Source of the DNA: Oscarella lobularis
Taxonomy: Eukaryota; Porifera; Homoscleromorpha; Homosclerophorida; Oscarellidae
Reading direction: 5' to 3'
Assembly: GCF_947507565.1 (NCBI RefSeq)
Contig: NC_089184.1
Location: forward strand, 2,046,001-2,110,000
DNA length: 64,000 nucleotides
Shown here piece after piece: positions 11,913 through 24,987 of this stretch. The position numbers and the translations under genes are program-made. Each line of letters starts with the position of its first letter. Position 1 is the first letter of the stretch. A model generated the notes under the pieces. That model did no database searches and had not been told where the DNA came from. It was given only the letters and a program-made list of their open reading frames with translations.

Positions 11913-14900
11913 ATGGCAAAAGTCCGGTCACTCGAGGTTCTCTTTACGCTTTCCTTGCTTTTACACTACATCTCTGCTTTAGGCTGTAGCAGAAATTGTT
12001 CTGAAGGTCTGTCAACGTCACAAAATAAATCCTAAAGGGGTGAAAGAGGTAACGGACGAAAGCAAGTTCGGCTAATCGACTCGATAAGCATTTCTTCAGT
12101 CGAACGAATTTTCATCTCTTGTTGGGGGGTGCCAAAGCAGCAATAGAATTGTTGCCGACGCTTGCTGCAGCGGAGTCGTCCGACTCGTTGAAGATGGCCT
12201 ACTCGATTGCCGCGAGGCAATTCTGGCTCTCGTCAACGTCACGCCCATGTGCCAGTAAGAACAAGGCGTGTTCTGTCTTGGTGCGTATGGTTAGACTGAG
12301 AATGAAGCGTACGTAGCATTTTGATCTTCAGTTACCGTTCAGAAGTTTTAGGCATCACGAAATAGACTAGAGCTTGGAGTTATGCACTTGCCCAAATTGC
12401 ACAGACGTGCCTAAAAACTTTGAAGTTTACTTTATGAGTCTACTTTGACCATGATTAGCATGCAAGTACGTACCGGTATGTAGAGGCACGGATACTAGAC
12501 TACCGTGGTAGAGGCGTCTCCTTTATTTTGCCGTATCTCTATGTGTACACAGCCACGGAGGAGTCTATGTGGTGAAGTCAGTTGCGGCTATGCTCGTGCG
12601 GCAAGTTCAGCGAAGCGTTGATCGGACTGGCGAGTACAAATGTACCTATGGATCTAGGTTTGGTTCAATACCTTGAGTTGTTAGCCTAGCGTGAGTGCTG
12701 CTATTTCTGTTGCAGAACGCGTCCTCATCCTTTTGTGATGCTTCTGAATTGCCACAGTGGCGGAGACGTGTGGCCTGTTTTGCTGATGGAAATTAAACTT
12801 GCCTATTCTCGCCTAGAGGCAAAGTAAGAGAGATACTTAGTATTGGCGTCACTTCAAGAGTGACGATTTTAGGTATTTGCCTTTTCTGATTGTCATGCTT
12901 GAACCGTTTTTCACTTACGCTTTCTTTGAAGTTGTGAAAACTTCTGCTCATCAGTTGGCAGCGTCTTGTTTGCACTCTACTCTCTTGCTCATCGTAGATG
13001 AAATGCTCGTGAGTCGGTCAACTGAATGGGATCAGGTGGAGCCAGTTTCAGTTGGAATTCTGACCTTTCTCCTCCGTGCACGTTTTTTCTTTTTGGTGCA
13101 GTAATTAATTAGTCGATTCCAAATGATCTTTTGAGCTTTGTCTTATTAGAGCAAAAGCTGCGAGGTGCTGAATCAATTGACGCTGGAACTCCAGCTTTTC
13201 GTTGAATGGCTTCTTCGCCATCCACCATTCTGTACGTGCGTGGTGATAAGTATAAACACTTGATGCGCGCAATTCTTTTATTGTAGGTAAAGTGTTTTGT
13301 CCTAAAGTGTTGTCTCATCTTTTGAGACAGTGTCTGGAATTGCAATCCGAGGGGTTGTCAGTCGCCTTTCTGCTTCCACTCATTGACAAGTTGCTGGACG
13401 TGGGTGCTAAGGTAGGAATAGGTATCACAAGTCTGAGATTGTCATGCTTAATTCAAAGTTCTATTTATAAAGAATATAGATTTGCGCACAACCCTTTTTG
13501 TCTTAGCTTACCTTTTGCTTGGAGCGCCTGAAAGCGAGCAGATAGCATTGCTACAAACAGGTGAGTTGCACAGCTTGACTTGAAATGGTATATTGACTTG
13601 TAATTGAAGGTCAGCGCGTGATTAGTGCATTTGTTGATCACAGCCAAAGCGTTTGCCTTCGCTTGTTGTCTTTGCTTGTCTACCCACTTCTGTCTATCGT
13701 CGTCGTGAGTCCAAAGACCAGCGAGACAATTCTTGGCGAATCAAATGCGTTGTTCAAACGTTCATTGGCAACGGAACTTCTTTCCACCGTAGAGGCGATA
13801 TCGCATACAGACGATGAACGACAGGAAGGAGACTTCGCGAAAACAGCCGAAAGAGACTTTGAACACTGTGACATAAAGGTGGGCTCTCTTTTACCAGTTC
13901 TGGACGTTTGCTGCCGAACACTACATGGCCTGCTGACGAAGTAAGAGGCTAAGGGCATGATGAAAGGGGTGGTTTTCGACGCTTTTACACTATTTGCACT
14001 ATAGTCGTATCAGCACGGTGGAGTGGTTATCGAAGTTGATGGAAATGATGCCAGCTTACCGGCAGAAGCCTGTTCCCGTCTACTTTGTACTTATTGGAGC
14101 CGCGCTGTTTTCCTCTCCTCTGGACGAAGCTCGACCAAAGGTGCTACAATTTCTCAAGGCAGTCGCTCTTTCAGACCCAGCTCAGGTCAATTTATTATGC
14201 GTTTGAAGTTTACGGGTTATTATCAATTTTTTTGTGCAGTCTGTGTCGCTTCTTCATCTCTTCCTTTACCAGCTGAACCTCGAATCGATTCCCGAAGTGA
14301 AACTACACATTATGTATTCAATACCTGATCTGGCAACTCACCGGCTTGCTGTTCAACCAGTGTTGAGGAGTCTTCAGAAACTCGCGGAGAATAAACGTCT
14401 TCAGCCTCTGTCTATTCGACTGATCGGCGTTTTGTGGCAAAAGCAGGTAAACAGCCTTGCAAACAGATCTCCTGTCGTAAGTGTTTACACTGTAAACTGT
14501 AGGACCGAATTTTTCCTTACCTTCTCCAAGTTCTCTCTGCCTGTCCTATTGGCTTTAGTGACGGTGATCCCATCGAACGTTCACGAAACTACGAACTTCA
14601 GTTGTCTCAAGCGGCTTGCATTTTAGATGTGTGCCGACTGAGGTAAGTCATGTCGTGCACGTTGCTTTGAGCACGTGTGATGTTTCTTTACCAATAGAGC
14701 AAGTCAGCATGGTGCTGATTTAGTCGGTCTCCTTTCTCGTATATTGAATGCCGCGCTTCGCGATCCTCTTGCACCTTGCGAACCGGCTGCACTTACTATA
14801 GAAGCTCTTAAGTTTCTTTGTCTTGCCGACGTGATTGACTTGCCCACGGCGTGGTCATCTCTTGCTAGCAAAGTACTGAAAGACCGACGTCCTTTGCTCT

Positions 14901-17900
14901 TGAAGCAGGCGTGCTCGCTCTTGAAAGTAACCTTTGAGCTCTGTGAAGACGAGGTAGGAAAGCCAGTAAATTGCGTCTTTTTCGCGATTACGTTATGCTT
15001 TTGCGCAGGATTTTATTGATAGTGTCGTGAGAGCTCTTTGGGAAGTGGCGCTCAATCCGCTCTTATGTATCGCCAATGAAGCTTATGCAGCTTTGGCGGA
15101 ATTGCCACTTAGCTGTCTGAAGTTTGATCTTCTTCCATCGCTGGTGTGTGAGGGTTTCCGCTATCGTTTTGTAGCGAGACGTTTTTCTTTTTAGCTTCAG
15201 AAGCAGGTACTGAAAAGCGTGAGCAGGACACTAGCGGCGTCTCTAACAGTTACTGACGACGAAGACGAAGATGACCAAAAGGATCGCCCGTCCATACCTG
15301 GTGTTCTTCTCACCCATCTTTTGGCGGGTTTTAATCAGCAGTCGAGAGACGGTGCGGACATTTTTCTTAATTATTAATGTCCGTTAATTAACCCTTTTCT
15401 GGAAAACTGTAGGTCTTCACGCCTTTGCTTGCAACGCCTTTCGGCACGAACTAAAGAACATGCCTCGCGGTATAGTCAGGACAGCCGAGAAGTTGGAGGC
15501 CAGCAAGGCAACGAGTGCTTCTACTCTGCGCTCGTTAGCCGTCCACTTGCAGCGACTCTACGAAAAACCACCCCGTCCTGGAATGTCGAAATATTACGCA
15601 GGTGACATTAATTTTTAGTGTGGTGTAGTAGAATCGTTGTCTAATGTTTCATGTTTAGCCGGTCTTATGTTGTGTTTTACATCCGAAGCCAGCGAGACGT
15701 ATCAAAGCAAAGTCGCTCTAGCTAGAGTCTACACTCGCTTGCTCAACGGCTTTCTGAATGAAGTGAGTAAACACGGCGAGCTGCCTTCTAAAAGAATATT
15801 TTTCAAGGTTGACATCGTGTCGTTTGACTGGATGCATCAGGCGTCACTTATTGACGCCTGGTTAACGTTTATGAAAGGTGACGTGACAGCTGTTGCAGAG
15901 AGTCGTCAGGCAGAAATATCCGTGAAGAAGGAAAAGGACGTTGCACGTCTTACCGACGAAGAATGGTGTACGGCCTTTGAATGGTAGACTCTTTTGGAAC
16001 ACGTTATCATAATTTGTCATTTTCTTTTTTTGAGGGCTTGCAATCATCTCAAAGAGAAACTAGTGGCAGCATCAAGGTAACGAGTACAGGAGATTTGCAT
16101 TCGAAACTGTTGATGCCGTATCTTCTCAGGGGCACATCCGTCGTTCAGGCCAATTCTCTTTTCGCTTTTTGCGGCTTGGCGTGTGCCGTCTTGGAGAGTT
16201 CCGACGACGTGATGTCGTCGCGATCCAAGTCAGAATGGATTGGCGCTGTCGTCGATACTTTCCTCGTTGTCTTGGACTCAAATTATGTGCCTGTATCAAG
16301 CGACGTCGTGAAGATGTGCGTCAAGGGAAACAGTCGAGCGACGTCGGTTGTCGCTCGATCTTCTGCTGCGCTGTGTCTGGCGGAAATTTCTCTAAATCTG
16401 TTGCAATGCTTACCCGAACGGCTTGTTCAAGTTTTGGAGAGTCTTCGTCGCTTCGGATTAGGCACGATGGAGAAGACGTCAGCCATTGGCGAGCAGTGGT
16501 AAGACGGGCATCCGCGCGCGTGGAGAAAAAGGTTGGTTTCTTTTTAGCAGTCAGATTTCTCTTCTTTCTGCTCTTGACGTTTCTTGCTGTTGGAGCCTCG
16601 GCCGGATTCTGCGGTCTCTTTATCGTGAAATGTTTGTAGTCAGCGGCGGCGGCATTCCTTGCGTTGCTAACTTTTTTCTTTAGGCTGCTATCTTGTCAAC
16701 TAGAGGAGGTTCTGCCATAGTACTTTTAGTTGGGTTTCTATAACATACACCTATAGATCACGCGATCCATAGTGGATGAGATATTTCTTGCCATCAGAAA
16801 CAAAAGGTATTCTGAGGTTCATGGGCTGCAGCGTTAGTGTGCCATTTTTCTTCTTTTAGCTTTGCGGCGATTCTTGCATTCTCTCATCTTTCTGCCGCTC
16901 TTGTTACCTCGTCTGGACTTGTAGTAAAGATTAAGGAAATTTGTGGCGATCTGCGCTTTTTTCTCAGCGACGTGTCAAAGTCGGTTCCGCTGCCGAATCT
17001 CTTTTACGTTAGAATTTCAATGCGTGCTGTTCATCGTTCTTAATTTTTAATTTTAGTGCTCTTATTTTGCTTTATCGGAAAGCGCCATTCACTTGTACAA
17101 AGAAAAACAGTTTACCTCAGACGATATTCGCTCAGTTTCTGGTCTACTGACGAATCACACAAAAGTAGAGATTTTGTTAATCAATTTATGGGTATGACGC
17201 GTTATAGATAGTTTCTAGGATCATCATCTCCTTTCTTTCATCTTTGGCACTTTCCTTCACGAACTGGTGGCGCTTGGTCACGAAGAGAGCACTGCAGCGA
17301 TTCAAGATATCACTAAGACATGGCAATCAGCAATAAAAGCGGATAGGGTAGAACAGCTTGTTCCTTGATCTAGGATTTGCCGTACGTACGTTTAGAGTTT
17401 GTCAGAATCCTGCAAAGCAGCTTTATACGGATTAGTCGGATCCGCCGGCTGCTGTTCAAAGTCGAATGTATTTTGACTATATTTCTTTTATGGTATCGAT
17501 ATAGTTGAGAAGGCCTTTCATTTAGGCGACTCGTTTACCATCAAAGTCACTTTTCAACTTGCGCGAACTGCTAAGGAGTTTAAAGGGGTGGCTGACTGCT
17601 GAAGACTCGGCGACATGCGCGGTCGCTGCGTCAAGCATAGGGTTATTTGCTCGAGCAGTTGATGTTCGTTGCGTTGGCACTTCAGGTAGGGCCCTAAAGG
17701 TGTACGTATGTTCATGCTTCAATGATGTCCTTCAATTTTCTACTAGTGCCTTCTGACTGTCGCTATTTACCGGAGACAAGCTTTGTTCGTGCCGCCTTTA
17801 ATATTCTCAAAAGCGGTTTGCGCAAATCTTCTTGTCTATTTTATTAATTTTTTGATGGGCAAATTTTTTCTTCGTTTCAGATGTTCGCGGCGTTGCCGTT

Positions 17901-19497
17901 GTAGAGCTGTTGTTGTCAGCTTTAGGAAGTCAAGAAAAGCTGCCCTCTACTGACTGGAGCAGTATTCTGTCGACGGCGATAAATGAACGTACGTCCATCG
18001 CTCCAAGTTACAAATACCTAATGGAATGATCATGTTAGAATCAGAGTCACTCAAAGTAGCTTGCACGACATTCGCTGCTCGTCAACTTTCTTCCGGAAAC
18101 GTACGAGATTTTTCTCGGCAGCTTCTCGTGCCGAAGCGTTTCTTCCAACTTTCCGTTAGACATTTGTATGGTAGCGCTAGAAATTGCAGTACGAATTTTT
18201 AAATTCTTCTAGTTTGAGTGCGAGAGGGTCTTTTTGGATTCTCTTTGGCTTCTTTGCCGTGACCTATCTTCAGCGGACATTCGCCAGTTTATTGAAAGCG
18301 TCGTTCTTCCTCGCTTTTTGGTAGTGTCTTTCAGAAACACGAGGGGAAGGAATTTTGAGCATTTTTTGCAGGGAACAAATGCTAGTTCAGCAAATTTTTG
18401 TATTGCGGCTTTGAAGGGGCTGCAGTGTGCCTTAAAAGTTCGGAACAGTTTGGTGAAAGCCATGCAGGATATACTAATCGAGGCTACAACTGTGATTTAT
18501 CGCTCTTTTGAATCTACGCCCGCTTTGTTGGATGTAAATTCAGATTATTGGCTTGTTGTTTATAATATATTAGCTGAGCCTTTCTTTGCAGAATTCTGAG
18601 ATGAACGGTGTCTTGGCTTCTTGTTTGGCCTACTTACCTGCAGAGATCATTTTTTCAGCTTCTGCAGATCAGGTTAAACGTTGCCTGACGATATCATTTG
18701 CTTTTCAATTTAATTAAGCTGCTGTTTCTGTCAGAATTTTGAGTTTCGGCAACGGTGTTTGCTTGTAAAGGCGAAAAAATTTCAACTGAACTATCTCCAA
18801 CCAGTTATGGAATGGGCGATAGCGCAAGACCAAGAAGGTAGAGTGAATCAAGGTAGGAACTGGATTGTTTTAGACCCTTAATTCATTGGCTGGTTCTTTA
18901 GCGTTTGACGATAAAAGAGCAGAGCGAATTTGGAAGGAAGTTCTAGATTCACTAGAGACATGTGACGAGAGCGAATGGAGCCCGAAGAAGGAGGTTGTAG
19001 CCGTGGATTGGTGCTCGCAGTTGATAGGACTCTTCGATGGCGCGCCTTATCATGCCATTGTATGGTTAATTAAGATCGAGTTAATGACGTTAAATATAAT
19101 GACTTTCTTTAGGCCCTGCCCTTCGTACTTGCTGTAATCGAAACCTGTCTCTTGGCGTCGTTTCATCCTCTAGTTCAGTTGTTGCCACGGTCTTGTGATC
19201 GATTTCCACCGTTTCTTTGTTATGCCATTGAAGGCGCTATGGCATTGGAAGAGTGGCAAAGAATCATAGAAAATGTTAGGTTTTCCGTGGGTGTCCGCAA
19301 GTCACTGACTATCTATTGTCAATTAGCTTCGAAATTCGTTATGCAAAATAATGAAGTCAAATGAAATGGACGTAGAATTGCTAATGAGTGAGATCGAAGA
19401 GCCGAAAGTACCTAAATGTTTACGTATTGTTTTAGATTGCCTTCGCTGCTTTGCTAATCGCGATTACATAGCAGGTCAGATATCTCTGTGCACGTGA
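11913..19497 (+). CDS. FOCAD: Focadhesin (HEAT-repeat protein)
   Basis: Focadhesin is a very large alpha-helical protein of focal adhesions that in humans also stabilises the SKI RNA-decay complex. Exon 1 (11913-11936) splices over a 46-nt intron to the exon starting at 11983, giving an N-terminus that parallels the vertebrate one. Later exons contain ADACCSGVVRLVEDG, HGADLV, then KNMPRGI followed by the LAGLMLCF segment and AWLTFM, a set matching the conserved central block of vertebrate focadhesin. Next come SEWIGAVVDTFLVVLDS and ARSSAALCLAE, then EVVAVDWCSQLIGLFDG near the end. Splicing at 19276-19325 opens a final frame to a TGA at 19495-19497 with LRCFANRDYIA, similar in place to the vertebrate C-terminus. 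There are some 30 or more exons with introns around 45-80 nt. The exact last exon is uncertain; an alternative ends at 19364. Confidence 0.88.
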
Positions 19498-21350
19498 CTT
19501 CGCAGTTTACTCGAAGACGGGAATGTTGACGTAGATTTTTGCATCAGCCCTTTAATTAAAGAAACGAGATACGGTTTTGTATTGAACGTCATATTTTTCA
19601 CTAACCACTGGCAAACGATTTTCCTTCGCTATCTATAAATTTTCACGTGATCTGATATATATCAACTGGGAGTCCTCCAACCCACTGTACCACGGATTGT
19701 AGAGAGATGGATATGAAACGCACGCACTCTAGTGGGATCATCCGTGACATGGTCACGTGGCTGACCTTGCCCGGATTAGCTAACCCTGTTGCCTCCGGTT
19801 GCCTCCCTGTTGCCTCCGCGGTAGTCCTAAAATTGGCTTGATACTGACAACGAAAAAATTTTCACATGCTTAGTCCTTAACGTTTCCATGAAACAACCCA
19901 TTTTTAACTAAGCAGTGACAAGGAACATTGAATGGTTCCCAAAGGTAGTGTAGAAAACCGAAAAGTAGCAAAGTGCAGATAGACTAATTATTAGAAGCTT
20001 AGAGGAAGCATACCTAGCCTTTCTCGCTCTGCTGCTTGTCTCTTAATTAATTCGGCTCAGCATTTTTGTCTCGGTACCTGAGTACCGAGACATAGTTTTC
20101 GGGGTCAAAAAATTTTTGTCGTTGCGTACCGGAAAAGTGGTTGGTGGTACATTGTCGCGACTGCGTCCGTCAGGTGTCCGATACATTGTAGTTGTGCACC
20201 TGGGTATTTGTTAGGGTCCTTGTCTTTTAGTTTCGGAGAAATTTGGGTCCTTTCGTGAAACAGGATGTGACGTCACAGAAGTTTGGAATGCTCGTTTGCA
20301 TCTAATTACCAGGCTTCTTGATGTGGGGGGTGGATACGTTTCCGCCTTCTCAGAGAAGTTTGGAATGCTCGTTTGCATCTAATTACCGGGCTCCTGGTCA
20401 TGTTTTCGGTACACCCGTTGTAACAATGCGCTTACCTTTCGTTTTTTTCAAGGACGTGCCGATGTGCGTTTGCGGCGTTCGGTTTGTTGTTCCGGAGCTT
20501 GGGCAAAGTGATGAAAACTGACATAAGAAATATGTAAGGGATATGTGCCCGTGTCTGTGGGGCTTGGTTAGGTACTGATCGCTCTTCATTATTTAATTCT
20601 ATGCGCGAGGGGCCTGGGAGATGGCGTTGTGTCCGTCGCTGCAGCAGTTGAAGCCACGTTAAGGAACTCAGCATTGTGACCCGCTGAAATGAGCGATGTG
20701 AATGAGGTGCGTGCGGTGTTTTGTCTAGACGTGGTAGGGAGGCGTGAAGGTATCAATTTTCCATTTCTCGTGGGAGCGTGGTGAGTCGCCTGAATGCTCC
20801 CCATGGTACCAGTCAAAATAAGCGAAACGCCTCTCTACCGTAGTCAAAATACCACGCGCCTCATTTGCCGCTCATTCAGAGTCAGCTAGTCACGCTTGCT
20901 GTACTGCTCATCATAGCCTCTGCTGCTGCAGAAATAAACGCGCCGGCATCGCCGCCCATGATAGAATTTTTGAGCAACCTGAAGTACCTAACCAAGCCAT
21001 CGACAGACACAAATATCTCTGCCATATACATTCTTTCAGTTGCCGCCACTTCGCCCATGCCCTAGGAAGAACCCAATGCCGCAAACGATAAGCGCATAGA
21101 TCGGCACAGAAAAGAACTGAAAGGTATACTTCCAAACTTCTGTGACATTTTCGAAAAGAGCGAGCCCTGCCCTAACGATCACCGAGGACACAACATGCAC
21201 GCGGCTTCCCATAGCTGTCGCTCGCAACTGTTAGCCCGAGCGCAAAAGCTAGCTGACCAAACGCGAAAGAGCTAGGGCAGTGCTAGCGACAGGTTGACAA
21301 ACGGAGTTTAGTGGGGTCCCAGGACCCTGAAGGGAGGCAGGCGACCACTC
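19498..21350. other. Intergenic region with short repeats
   Basis: No gene is supported. A segment of about 40 bp containing GTTTGGAATGCTCGTTTGC occurs twice (about 20278-20314 and 20352-20394). The stretch at about 20750-20900 (a CCATGGTACC and CCGTAGTCAAAA region) resembles, in diverged form, part of the long inverted repeat at 21359-22415. On the minus strand, two adjacent open frames at about 20880-21227 encode a hydrophobic segment and a short Ala/Met-rich end; I could not make a convincing gene from them. Confidence 0.45.
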
Positions 21351-21358
21351 CTGGACCC

Positions 21359-21720
21359 GAATTTTTCCAGCATTTCGGTTTTTATCACCGGCGACGTCGA
21401 TTTGTTCGTTTCGGCAGCAGGTAAGGCTAAACGCTAAGGAGAAGAGCATTCTTGCTGAGCTGTGAATGAGGCTCATTCACAGCTCAGCAAGAATGCTGTA
21501 CACTCCAATGAGGAGGGTCTTTTGACTGCGGTAGGGACTCGGAGGCGTGATAGACGGGTACCATCGGTTAGGGGAGTGTTCTCAGTCTCACACGAGAAAT
21601 GAGGCGGCGCGTGCCGTCTGCTTCGCAGAGGCGATTACGATTACACCAGATCGGACGACCACTACCGCCGCCTAAACACTCACCACCATACCAGTCTAAT
21701 TAACAGCGCCTCCCTTGTGC
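21359..21720 (+). repeat. Left arm of long imperfect inverted repeat
   Basis: This segment (from CAGCATTTCGGTTTTTATCA to CACCATACCAGTCTAATTAA and slightly beyond) recurs in reverse complement at about 22070-22415. It contains a 26-bp perfect palindrome not present in the other arm (see separate entry). Confidence 0.75.
21445..21497. repeat. 26-bp perfect palindrome with 1-nt spacer
   Basis: Stem 21445-21470 is the exact reverse complement of 21472-21497, with a single G at 21471 between them. The other arm of the long inverted repeat has only one copy of this sequence, so the palindrome arose in this arm, probably by template switching. Confidence 0.85.
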
Positions 21721-21734
21721 CGCTCCCTGCTGCC

Positions 21735-21900
21735 GCTCTTGGACCATTTTTAAAATTGTCTTGCACGATTTTTGAAATTGTCTTAGACGATTTTTAAAAA
21801 TCTTGGACGATTTTTAAAATCGTCTTTGACCATTTTAAAAATTGTCTTGGACGGTTTTTGAAATTGTCTTGAACCATTTTCAAATTTGTTTTGGACGATG
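21735..21900. repeat. Degenerate 22-bp tandem repeat, A/T-rich
   Basis: About seven or eight copies of a unit like ATTTTTAAAATTGTCTTGGACG. A related array in both orientations lies at about 22415-22645 beyond the right arm. Confidence 0.7.
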
Positions 21901-22059
21901 TATCCGGCAGTAATTATTGCAAGCTACGGGCTGTCATAACGTTATAGTAGTATGGGTCGGCGATAGGCCATGCCGACCCATGTGGGCAGAACCCTGGTTT
22001 TAGTGGCCCCCAAAGGGATACCCGTTTGTTTCCGGAGGGCGGGGTTGTAAAAAGGTTGG

Positions 22060-22415
22060 CGGCAGCAGGCGGCAGGGAAGGCGCTGTTAATTAGACTGGT
22101 ATGGTGGTGAGTGTTTAGGCGGCGGTAGTGGTCTTCCGATCTGGTGTAATCGTAATCGCCGTCTGCGAGGACAATGTCTACGAGAAGCAGACGGCACGCG
22201 CCGCCTCATTTCTCGTGTCAGACTGAGAACACTCCTCTCACCACCCATGGTAGCTGTCTATCACGCCTCCCTACCGCAGTCAAAAGACACTCCTCATTCA
22301 CAGCTCAGAATGCTGTACACTACTCTTCTCCTTAGCGTTTACCCTGAACTGCTGCCGAAACGAACAAATCGACGTCGCCGGTGATAAAAACCAAAATGCT
22401 GAAAAAATTCGTCAA
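22060..22415 (-). repeat. Right arm of long imperfect inverted repeat
   Basis: Reverse complement of 21359-21720, with the same landmarks in opposite order: GGCGGCAGCAGG, TTAATTAGACTGGTATGGTG, CTACCGCAGTCAAAAGA, and TGCTGCCGAAACGAACAAAT. It lacks the local palindrome of the left arm and has some small insertions. Confidence 0.75.
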
Positions 22416-22645
22416 AAAAGTTTTAAAAATGGTCCAAGACAATTTTAAAAATCGTTTTCAGACATATTTAAAAAATATTCAAGGCAATTTTAAATATCGT
22501 CCAAGACCGTTTCGAAAATCGCCAAGACAATTTTTTCAAGGCAATTTTAAGCATCGTCCAAGGCAAGATTTTAAAATTGTTTAGGACCATTTTAAAATTG
22601 TCTTTGACGATTTTTAAAATTGCCCCGGACATTTTTAAAATTGCG
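22415..22645. repeat. Degenerate 22-bp tandem repeat, second array
   Basis: Units like CAATTTTAAAAATCGTCCAAGA repeat about ten times, first in one orientation and then, after about 22570, in the other (AAAATTGTCTTTGACGATTT). The short open frames here are by-products of the repeat. Confidence 0.65.
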
Positions 22646-22994
22646 TATTTTATCTATCCTTCCATACCTTCTTCCCACATTAAAAATATTCTCGGCAGAA
22701 CCCTGTAAAACTCCTGCTCTAAAAACCCACAACATACGATCTTGCGTTTGTAACAGTAAAATAAATGCAAAGGCGTGATCAAACTGTATGATGGAGGAAG
22801 AGAAGAATACTTGATCATCGATGATAATATTCATCATCATCACCATCAAGTACCCTTCTCTTTTTTCCTTCACGTTGCACTCTGCTTTGTATTTTACTGT
22901 TACACCTGCAATTTTATGCAAGACAAACCGAGACATTTTTCCAAACAAAAACTTGTTTCGACCTCTTTCTAGTGCAAACCCGCTCGTTCATATA

Positions 22995-23590
22995 CTAGAG
23001 AATGATTGCCCGGTGTTCACCGTGTTGCCATCATGCAGAGCCTCCCACCGCTTATTGTACGTGAGTGCATTACATAGTGTGACGTCATAAATTTTTATGT
23101 GGCATATTTACGTAGTCATCACTGTCCTTAGCCCTACAGCTCAGTCCTACCTACATACCGACATAATTGCAATGTTTCTCTAATTAGGGGCTTTTCTGAC
23201 GTACTGCATTTCATAATTTGCTCCGTATTTGAAGACATGCATGTGTACGGGAGTGTACGGGTCATATTTCCTGTTACCCGTACACGCGTACAGAGTGGAT
23301 ACTTTTGATTGTGACGTCAGGGCGTGACAATCAAAAGTGTTGTTTCGGTTCCTCAGCGCATTTATAACACGGAAAATAGCACAGATCAACTGGAAACAAG
23401 GGTTTCTAGGCATTTTTTCCGTTTATGAAAGAAAAAACGCTTTATTCGCGCCGTAAATCGCCTTTTTCGAGTTACCGTTTTGGGCCCTACGTCACGCATG
23501 CGCTGTACAAAAAACGGGTTTTTATGTGACGTCACAATACGGAGCGTGACGAACAGACATACAGACATACATACACTTCCGGCCCTAAGA
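22995..23590. repeat. Interspersed hairpin-rich repeat, full copy 1
   Basis: The unit starts CTAGAGAATGATKGCCCGGT and ends CTTCCGGCCCTAA. It contains three hairpins: ATGATGGC/GCCATCAT, GTACGGGT/ACCCGTAC and TTTTGATTGT/ACAATCAAAA. It ends with a (CAGACATA) run. Copies are also at 23591-23852 (left part), 23853-24494, 24594-24987 (right part) and 26257-26400 (left part). It has no coding capacity and looks like a non-autonomous foldback element. Confidence 0.75.
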
Positions 23591-23852
23591 CTAGAGAATG
23601 ATGGCCCGGTGTTCACCGTGTTGCCATCATGCAGAGCCTCCCACCGCTTACCGTACGCGAGTGCATAACATAGTGTGACGTCAAAAAATATTACATCACA
23701 CTATGTTATGACAACATAAGTTATGTTGTCACATATTCACGTGGTCATTACAGCCGTTAGCTACTACAGCTCAGTCCTACCTACATACTGTAAATACTTG
23801 CATGATTGCAATGTTCTCCTAATTAGGCGCTTTCCTGACGTACTGTATTTGA
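23591..23852. repeat. Interspersed hairpin-rich repeat, left-part copy 2
   Basis: Starts CTAGAGAATGATGGCCCGGT directly after the end of copy 1 and stops at the GACGTACTGTATTTGA point, where copy 3 begins. It lacks the GTACGGGT hairpin half. Confidence 0.75.
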
Positions 23853-24448
23853 CTAGAGAATGATGGCCCGGTGTTCACCGTGTTGCCATCATGCAGAGCC
23901 TCCCACCGCTTACCGTACGAGAGTGCATACCATAGTGTGACGTCATAATTTTTTATGTTGTCACATATTCACGTGGTCCTTACAGCCGTTAGCTACTACA
24001 GCTCACTCCTACGTACATACTGTAAATACTTGCATGATTGCAATGTTTTCCTAATTAGGCGCTTTTCTGACGTAGTGTATTTGATAATGTGCTCTGTATT
24101 CTGTATTTGAGGGGGACCTATGCATGTGTACGGGTCATATTTCCTGTTACCCGTACACGCGCGCACATACGGCATGAGTGGATACTTTTGATTGTGACGT
24201 CAGAGCGTGACAATCAAAACTGTCGTTTCGGTTTCTCAGGGCATTTATAACACGGAAAATAGCACAGATCAATTGGAAATAAGGGTTTCTAAGCATTTTT
24301 TCCGTTTATGAAAGAAAAAACGCTTTATTCGCGTCGTAAATCGCCTTTTTTGGGGCACCGTTTTGAGCCCTTTGTCGCGCATGCGCTGTACGAAAAAACG
24401 GGCTTTTAAGTTACGTCACAATACCGAGCGTGACGAACAGACATACAT

Positions 24449-24479
<31 letters not shown>

Positions 24480-24494
24480 CTTCCGGCCCTAAGA
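23853..24494. repeat. Interspersed hairpin-rich repeat, full copy 3
   Basis: Same order of hairpins as copy 1, ending in a (CAGA)n run at about 24448-24479 and CTTCCGGCCCTAAG. Confidence 0.75.
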
Positions 24495-24563
24495 TCACGT
24501 TTGAGAGAGCCTCCCTCCGCCGTTATACGGGCTCCACCCGTACAACTCTGGTGGTCGGCTCCA
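24495..24563. repeat. Short repeat C (GATCACGTTTGAGAGAGCCTCC)
   Basis: A 69-bp segment that recurs at 25560-25629 and, as a longer variant, at 26132-26212. In each case it follows a larger repeat. It includes GGGCTCCACCCGTACAACTC. Confidence 0.7.
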
Positions 24564-24593
24564 TAATGTGCTCTGTGTGTATTGAGGAGGACC

Positions 24594-24935
24594 TATGCAT
24601 GTGTACGGGTCATATTTCCTGTTACCCGTACGTACATACCCACCCACATACTGTACATGAGTGGATACTTTTGATTGTGACGTCAGAGCGTGACAATCAA
24701 AACTGTCGTTTCGGTTTCTCAGCGCATTTATAACACGGAAAATAGCACAGATCAATTGGAAACATGGTTTTCTAAGCATTTTTTCCGTTTATGAAAGAAA
24801 AAACCCCTTTTTCGCGCCGTAAATCGCCTTTTTTGGGGCACCGTTTTGGGCCCTATGTCGCGCATGCGCTGTACGAAAAAACGGGTTTTTAAGTTACGTC
24901 ACAATACCGAGCGTGACGAACAGACATACATACAT

Positions 24936-24974
<39 letters not shown>

Positions 24975-24987
24975 CTTCCGGCCCTAA
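24594..24987. repeat. Interspersed hairpin-rich repeat, right-part copy 4
   Basis: Carries the GTACGGGT and TTTTGATTGT hairpins and a (CAGA)n run at about 24935-24974. Its end CTTCCGGCCCTAA is where the 560-bp MITE is inserted. Confidence 0.75.

Noticed and set aside
20865-21227. Possible small membrane protein on either strand
   Set aside because: Hydrophobic frames overlap on both strands, none has a convincing start, intron or neighbour, and part resembles the nearby repeat.
22381-22584. 67-codon Lys/Asn/Phe-rich frame
   Set aside because: It is a by-product of the 22-bp tandem repeat.
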